Assembly (NCBI GenBank): GCA_964247975.1
Contig: CAXTWH010000022.1
Location: forward strand, 1 to 64,000
From: KBS-96 sp964247975
GTDB lineage: Bacteria > Acidobacteriota > Terriglobia > Bryobacterales > Bryobacteraceae
Length of the DNA: 64,000 nt
Direction: 5' to 3'
Shown here in pieces: positions 59,975 to 64,000 of the stretch (its first letter is position 1; each line of letters opens with the position of its first letter). The notes beneath the pieces were generated by a model that was not told the DNA's origin, did not search any database, and saw only the letters and a list, made by a program, of their open reading frames with translations. The position numbers and the translations under genes were made by a program.

Positions 59975-61609
59975 ATGAGAAAAATATTGCAAAAGGGACT
60001 GCTGGCGGCCCTTGTTGCTGGAGGATGTTCGAGCCTGCCCCTGCTTGCTGCCGATACTAATTTTCACAGCAACACCGGTATTGAGCACGTATTGTTAATC
60101 AGCATTGATGGAATGCACGCGGTTGATTTCGCCAACTGCGCCCAAGGCGTTTCCTCCATCAATCACGGAACTCCCTACTGCCCCAATCTGGTTTCGCTCA
60201 GCACTACGGGCGTAAACTACCCTGTTGCATCCACCACCATGCCTTCTGACTCGTTTCCCGGGTCGGGCGGATTAGCCACGGGCGGCTCGCCCCGCACGTC
60301 CGGCATGTTTTATGACGTCAACTACGATCGGGCTTTGTCTCCACCGGCGAAAACCACTCCCTACGGCATCGTAGGCGGCGCGAATCTCTGCCCTTCCGTG
60401 GTCGGCACTCAAGTCGGCTTCGATGAACAAATTGACACCGATTTAACTAAGATCGATGGCGGCGGCGGTATCAATCCCGATTATCTTCCCCGCGATCCGA
60501 GCAACGGATGCCAGCCGGTTTACCCGCACAACTACATTCGCGTAAACACTATCTTCGAAGTGGTGAAAGCGAACGGCGGCTACACCGCCTGGTCCGACAA
60601 GCATCCGGCTTACGACTTCTACAACGGCCCGAGCGGCAAAGGCGTCGATGACTTTTACTCGCCGGAAATTAACTCCGTGGTTATACCGCTGCCGGGCGTT
60701 CCCGGCTGCTCCACTGTACCTGACCCGACGGCGGATCTATCTGCCTGGACCAACAGCTTCGCCAACGTGCGCTGCTACGATGCCTTGAAAGTGCAAGCGC
60801 TTCTGAACGAGATTAAAGGCAAAACCCACGACGGCTCCTCTTCCGCTCCTGTGCCTAACGTGTTCGGCATGAATTTCCAGGCCGTCAGCGTGGGCCAGAA
60901 ATTAGTGGAGAATGGCGTGGCCGGCGGCTACACGGATTCCACCGGAATTCCCAGTGCCGATTTGTTGAAGCAAATTCGATTCGTTGATTCCTCCATCGGC
61001 AAACTGGTTAACCAACTCAAAGTGCGCGGCCTTTATGACTCTACTTTGATTATCGTCACCGCGAAACATGGCCAATCACCTGTTGATCCGAAAAAGGTGC
61101 TCCGCATTCCTGCCGACAATTCATCGCTCACTTCTCCTGCTTCGCTTCTGGGCAACATCGTCGCGCAGTCCAGCGAAGACGATATTTCCCTCATCTGGCT
61201 GCAGGATCAATCACAAACAGCCGCCGCTGTTGCAACCTTAGCGGCCAATCAGGACAAAATCGCCGCCGGACAGATTTTCTCCGGTCCTTCTTTGAGCCTG
61301 ATGTTTACTGATCCGTCGATTGACCCGCGAACCCCCGACATCATCGTTCAGCCGAATGTTGGTGTCATCTACACCGGCGGCAAAAAGAAAATTTCAGAAC
61401 ACGGCGGCTTTGCCCACGACGATGTGAACGTGATGCTGCTTGTTTCGAATCCTAGGCTTTCCCCCGGAACTGTTACCTTCCCGGTGCAAACCATCCAAGT
61501 GGCGCCCACGATCCTGAAGTCTTTGGGCATTGATCCGTCACAGCTTGGCGCGGTGCAGAAGGAAAACACCCCGGTGCTGCCCGGCATCACCATTGCCAAT
61601 CCCTATTAA
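59975..61609 (+). CDS. Secreted alkaline-phosphatase-superfamily phosphodiesterase
   Basis: This 544-residue protein has a signal peptide (about 1-27) and a type I phosphodiesterase/nucleotide pyrophosphatase fold. Metal-binding Asp is in LISIDGMH, the likely Thr/Ser nucleophile region is ASTTMPSDSFPG, TAKHGQSP provides a His, and SEHGGFAHDDVNVMLL provides the last metal ligands. Inserted Cys residues suggest disulfides. The enzyme likely hydrolyses phosphate esters or phosphodiesters outside the cell. It is followed by a strong terminator. Confidence 0.88.
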   Translation: MRKILQKGLLAALVAGGCSSLPLLAADTNFHSNTGIEHVLLISIDGMHAVDFANCAQGVSSINHGTPYCPNLVSLSTTGVNYPVASTTMPSDSFPGSGGLATGGSPRTSGMFYDVNYDRALSPPAKTTPYGIVGGANLCPSVVGTQVGFDEQIDTDLTKIDGGGGINPDYLPRDPSNGCQPVYPHNYIRVNTIFEVVKANGGYTAWSDKHPAYDFYNGPSGKGVDDFYSPEINSVVIPLPGVPGCSTVPDPTADLSAWTNSFANVRCYDALKVQALLNEIKGKTHDGSSSAPVPNVFGMNFQAVSVGQKLVENGVAGGYTDSTGIPSADLLKQIRFVDSSIGKLVNQLKVRGLYDSTLIIVTAKHGQSPVDPKKVLRIPADNSSLTSPASLLGNIVAQSSEDDISLIWLQDQSQTAAAVATLAANQDKIAAGQIFSGPSLSLMFTDPSIDPRTPDIIVQPNVGVIYTGGKKKISEHGGFAHDDVNVMLLVSNPRLSPGTVTFPVQTIQVAPTILKSLGIDPSQLGAVQKENTPVLPGITIANPY

Positions 61610-61630
61610 ATTAAATGGAAGTTGTTTCTT

Positions 61631-61666
61631 CCCGCGGAACTTGCAACCCAGTTCCGCGGGTTTTTT
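61631..61666. terminator. Rho-independent terminator between convergent genes
   Basis: A perfect 11-bp stem (CCCGCGGAACT / AGTTCCGCGGG) encloses an 8-nt loop, followed by six T. It ends the phosphodiesterase transcript. With the upstream AAG-rich strand it is weaker in the reverse direction. Confidence 0.93.
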
Positions 61667-61672
61667 GGATAC

Positions 61673-62674
61673 TTAGCTGACTTGGTAAACCTGAAGGCCG
61701 GCGATATCATCGTCCGTTTTGGTGTGAATGATATAGAAGCGTTTCAAGGCAGCCACGTACTCCGAAGTCTTTCCGTGTTTCGTATCGAACTGCGTGACAA
61801 TCTTGTATTGGTCGGCGTTTTCCTGTTCATACACCGTCACTCCGCCGGAGCCGGTCACGAAAATGCGATGGTGCGCCGCGTCAAACGTCATGTCATCGGC
61901 AATGTCGATGCAATCAAGCGTGGTCACCACTTCGCCATTGTTCGAGTTCAGAACAAACAATTTGCCCGGTTTGCGGCCCGCGATGAAAATGCGATTGTTT
62001 TTCGCATCGAAAGTCAACGGCGTGTTCAGATTCAGTTCCGGAACAGTCCATGCTTTCTCAAAAGCTTTGGTGCTTAAGTTCACAACGCCCACCTGCTTCT
62101 TGTCGCGCATGTTCACATACATCAGATTGGCTTTGCGATTAATCGCCATCGCTTCCAGGTTGGCGGACGGAACTTCAATCTTCGCGGTTTCGGTCATATC
62201 ATCAACTGAAATCAGGCTGATAAATGAAGAATCCTTGTGGTCCGGCTTGCCGCCGTTGCCCACGTAGAAAATCCGTTTCTCCGCGTCATAGATTCCCGCG
62301 TCCGGGTCGGCTGCGACCGGAACGCGCTTAATCAGTTGATGATCTTTTGCGCCAAAGAACTTGATTGCATTGTCGCCCCCGTCAGCCACAATCAAATTAT
62401 TCTTCTTGATATCAAAGGCCAGCGTATGCGGCGTGGTCACTTCCGTGATGCTGCCGGTATGCTCGCCGTCCAGATTGAAAATCTCCACCGAGTGATGTTT
62501 TTCAGCGGAAACAAACAACTGTTTGCCTTTCAGGTCAACCGCGAAGTGATCGAAGTCGCCTTCAAAACCCGGCAGCGGCGTTGAATGAATCAGCTTCAGC
62601 GGTTCCTGTTTCGATTGCGCGGTCAGCGCGATGGATGACACCGCGCACGCCAGAACAATATTTCGTAATTTCAT
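61673..62674 (-). CDS. YncE-like secreted beta-propeller protein
   Basis: This 333-residue protein has a signal peptide (about 1-20) and repeated propeller blades (KQLFVSAEKHHSVEIFNL, NLMYVNMRDKKQVGVVNL, NRIFIAGRKPGKLFVLNS, HRIFVTGSGGVTVYE). The family binds DNA or ligands in some cases, and its role here is unknown. It is 18 nt downstream of the alkaline-phosphatase-superfamily gene at the window edge, so the two are probably one operon. Confidence 0.85.
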   Translation of the reverse strand: MKLRNIVLACAVSSIALTAQSKQEPLKLIHSTPLPGFEGDFDHFAVDLKGKQLFVSAEKHHSVEIFNLDGEHTGSITEVTTPHTLAFDIKKNNLIVADGGDNAIKFFGAKDHQLIKRVPVAADPDAGIYDAEKRIFYVGNGGKPDHKDSSFISLISVDDMTETAKIEVPSANLEAMAINRKANLMYVNMRDKKQVGVVNLSTKAFEKAWTVPELNLNTPLTFDAKNNRIFIAGRKPGKLFVLNSNNGEVVTTLDCIDIADDMTFDAAHHRIFVTGSGGVTVYEQENADQYKIVTQFDTKHGKTSEYVAALKRFYIIHTKTDDDIAGLQVYQVS

Positions 62675-62692
62675 TTTCTCCTCTTCTATCTA

Positions 62693-64000
62693 CTATCTAT
62701 TTGTTTTAATGATTTGGGTTAGAATGTGACCCACGGAACCGCTCGGTGTTTCCACCTGCAACAAGGCGGCCAGCGTGGGCGCAACATCGGAAATGCCGGT
62801 CTTTTCGTAATACGTTCCCGGCTGAATCGAAGCGCCGTAGAAGATCAGCGGCACATGCGTGTCGTAGTCATAGGGCGAGCCGTGGCTGGTGCCTTCCGCG
62901 CCGAACAGGTAGTACGGTTTCATGATCACCAGCACATCGGGACTGCGCTGTCGGAAGTAACCGCGCGACATTAACTCATCGATCTCGGAAGCGGGAGCAA
63001 CGCGCTCCATCAGTTCATGGGCGGTGTAAACCCGCGCCACATAAGGCAGTTCCCGGGCTGCGTCGCTGATCGCATCTTCTACATCGGCAAGGTTCAGCTT
63101 CTTTTCTTTCAACGTTTCGTAGTTAAGATAAAAGCCGCCTTCCGCCAGGGCCAGCACCCAATCGCCATCGCCGAAACGTTTGTTTAACGCTTGCGTAATA
63201 GCAGCCGTATATTCCTTCTTACTGATCCGTCCACCCGGCATGTGGCGCGCTTGCATGGTTTCCGGCTTCGGCGCAACTCCGTGGTCAGAACTCATCACCA
63301 CAATCAGGTTCTGCTTTCCGCCTGCTGCCTGCTCTGCCGCCTTTAACAATCGGCCAAGCGATTCATCAGTTCGTACCGAGATTTCTTCCACTGCCGGATC
63401 ATCCGGTCCTACGGCATGGCCTAAATGATCATTAGCAGAAAAGCTAACTGTTAATAAGTCTGTGCTGTTGTGGTGTCCCAACTGCTCGTTGGTTAAAGCT
63501 TCTTCCGCCAGGTGCTCCACAACTTCATTCGCGTAAGGAGTCTGCTCCCACTTTGAATAAAACTCCGGGCTGGCTGTTGTGGGAAGCGACATCAGCAACT
63601 TGCCGTTCTGCGCATTCCACTTCGCGCCTAACGACTTCTGCGGCCATTGCTCGTCGTTAAACTTGCGGACCCAAGCAGGTAATTGCTGCATGTAGTAGGT
63701 GCTGCTCACCACAGTTCCCGTTTTCGCGTCGAACCAGTAAGCGGCATCACTCATGCGTCCCGACGGCAGAATCGCCGCCCGGTCTTTCATCGAAATACCG
63801 ATAGTTTTCGACGTTCCAAAACCGGCCATTTTGATTTCGTCGCCTAGCGTGCTGACAATCAGATTGTGCGGCGAGGAACCGACGCGATCTCCGGCAACAC
63901 CCACCAGTTTCGTGCTTGTGTCTTCAACCGAGGTAATAGTTTTGCCGGTGCTACGGTCATACCATTCGTTGCCCACAATGCCGGAGGTGGCCGGCACTGA
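62693..64000 (-). CDS. Alkaline-phosphatase-superfamily protein (5' end outside the window)
   Basis: About 435 C-terminal residues are present, and the gene continues past position 64000. The first residues seen (MPATSGIVGNEWYDRSTG) lie where such proteins have the segment after the active-site nucleophile, so the start and the nucleophile motif are off the edge. VSFSANDHLGHAVGPDD and VVMSSDHGVAPKPE supply metal ligands, and GTSHGSPYDYDTHVPLIFYG is the final conserved motif. It is a second, different member of the superfamily to which the gene at 59975 belongs. Confidence 0.87.
   Translation of the reverse strand, partial: SVPATSGIVGNEWYDRSTGKTITSVEDTSTKLVGVAGDRVGSSPHNLIVSTLGDEIKMAGFGTSKTIGISMKDRAAILPSGRMSDAAYWFDAKTGTVVSSTYYMQQLPAWVRKFNDEQWPQKSLGAKWNAQNGKLLMSLPTTASPEFYSKWEQTPYANEVVEHLAEEALTNEQLGHHNSTDLLTVSFSANDHLGHAVGPDDPAVEEISVRTDESLGRLLKAAEQAAGGKQNLIVVMSSDHGVAPKPETMQARHMPGGRISKKEYTAAITQALNKRFGDGDWVLALAEGGFYLNYETLKEKKLNLADVEDAISDAARELPYVARVYTAHELMERVAPASEIDELMSRGYFRQRSPDVLVIMKPYYLFGAEGTSHGSPYDYDTHVPLIFYGASIQPGTYYEKTGISDVAPTLAALLQVETPSGSVGHILTQIIKTNR

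Overview
The window looks like a chromosomal segment of an Acidobacteriota genome of medium GC. The evidence is a PadR regulator next to a very long MacB/FtsX-type 'ADOP' permease, a Ser/Thr kinase with a C-terminal TPR tail, an Oar-like TonB-dependent receptor with a carboxypeptidase-regulatory N-terminus, a propeller-type hybrid sensor kinase, a tricorn-like protease, and a 'RANRANAQKSTGPK'-type protein of a family often multicopy in this phylum. It is probably a draft assembly, because 100 Ns lie inside the TonB receptor gene.

Layout. 0-3.5 kb: an FkbM methyltransferase and comM, separated by a small insertion with two overlapping genes (one a DUF2335 membrane protein), flanked by a perfect 100-bp direct repeat of the comM 3' end. 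3.5-13.4 kb: housekeeping and envelope genes (SDR, transpeptidase, serine hydrolase, RNase R, PadR plus ADOP permease, adenosine-specific kinase). 13.4-15.1 kb: tRNA-Arg(ACG) and two unrecognised ORFs. 15.1-27 kb: a Tat-exported oxidoreductase, CDF metal exporter, peroxiredoxin, lipoprotein, thiE, GH28-like hydrolase, PI-PLC, tricorn protease, APC permease and Uma2 nuclease. 27-34.6 kb: TonB receptor and, divergently, the hybrid sensor kinase. 34.6-43 kb: GT39-like transferase, SDR, a peptidase M15/DUF6526/methyltransferase operon, a mutarotase-like protein and the TPR kinase.

43-50 kb is a decaying accessory zone. It has a probably frameshifted membrane protein next to a lipocalin, a DevBCA-type exporter with a broken permease, an intact ATPase and a truncated adaptor, and a frameshifted TnpB element inserted in the adaptor. 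A DUF433/DUF5615 toxin-antitoxin pair and a DUF4142 protein follow. 50-52 kb carries a compact two-gene unit, a RecF/OLD-like ATPase plus a DUF4276 protein with TOPRIM-like acidic motifs. It is the best candidate here for an uncharacterised defence module.

52-64 kb holds a BNR-repeat sialidase-like protein, a long gene-poor stretch with a transposase relic, a nucleotidyltransferase/TIM-barrel pair, an alpha/beta hydrolase, a 1200-bp IS481-type element with a doubled right end, an array of degenerate 33-nt repeats, the RANRANAQKSTGPK-type protein, and two alkaline-phosphatase-superfamily proteins flanking a YncE-like propeller. The last gene runs off the right edge.

All family assignments come from reading motifs. 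No database search was possible.
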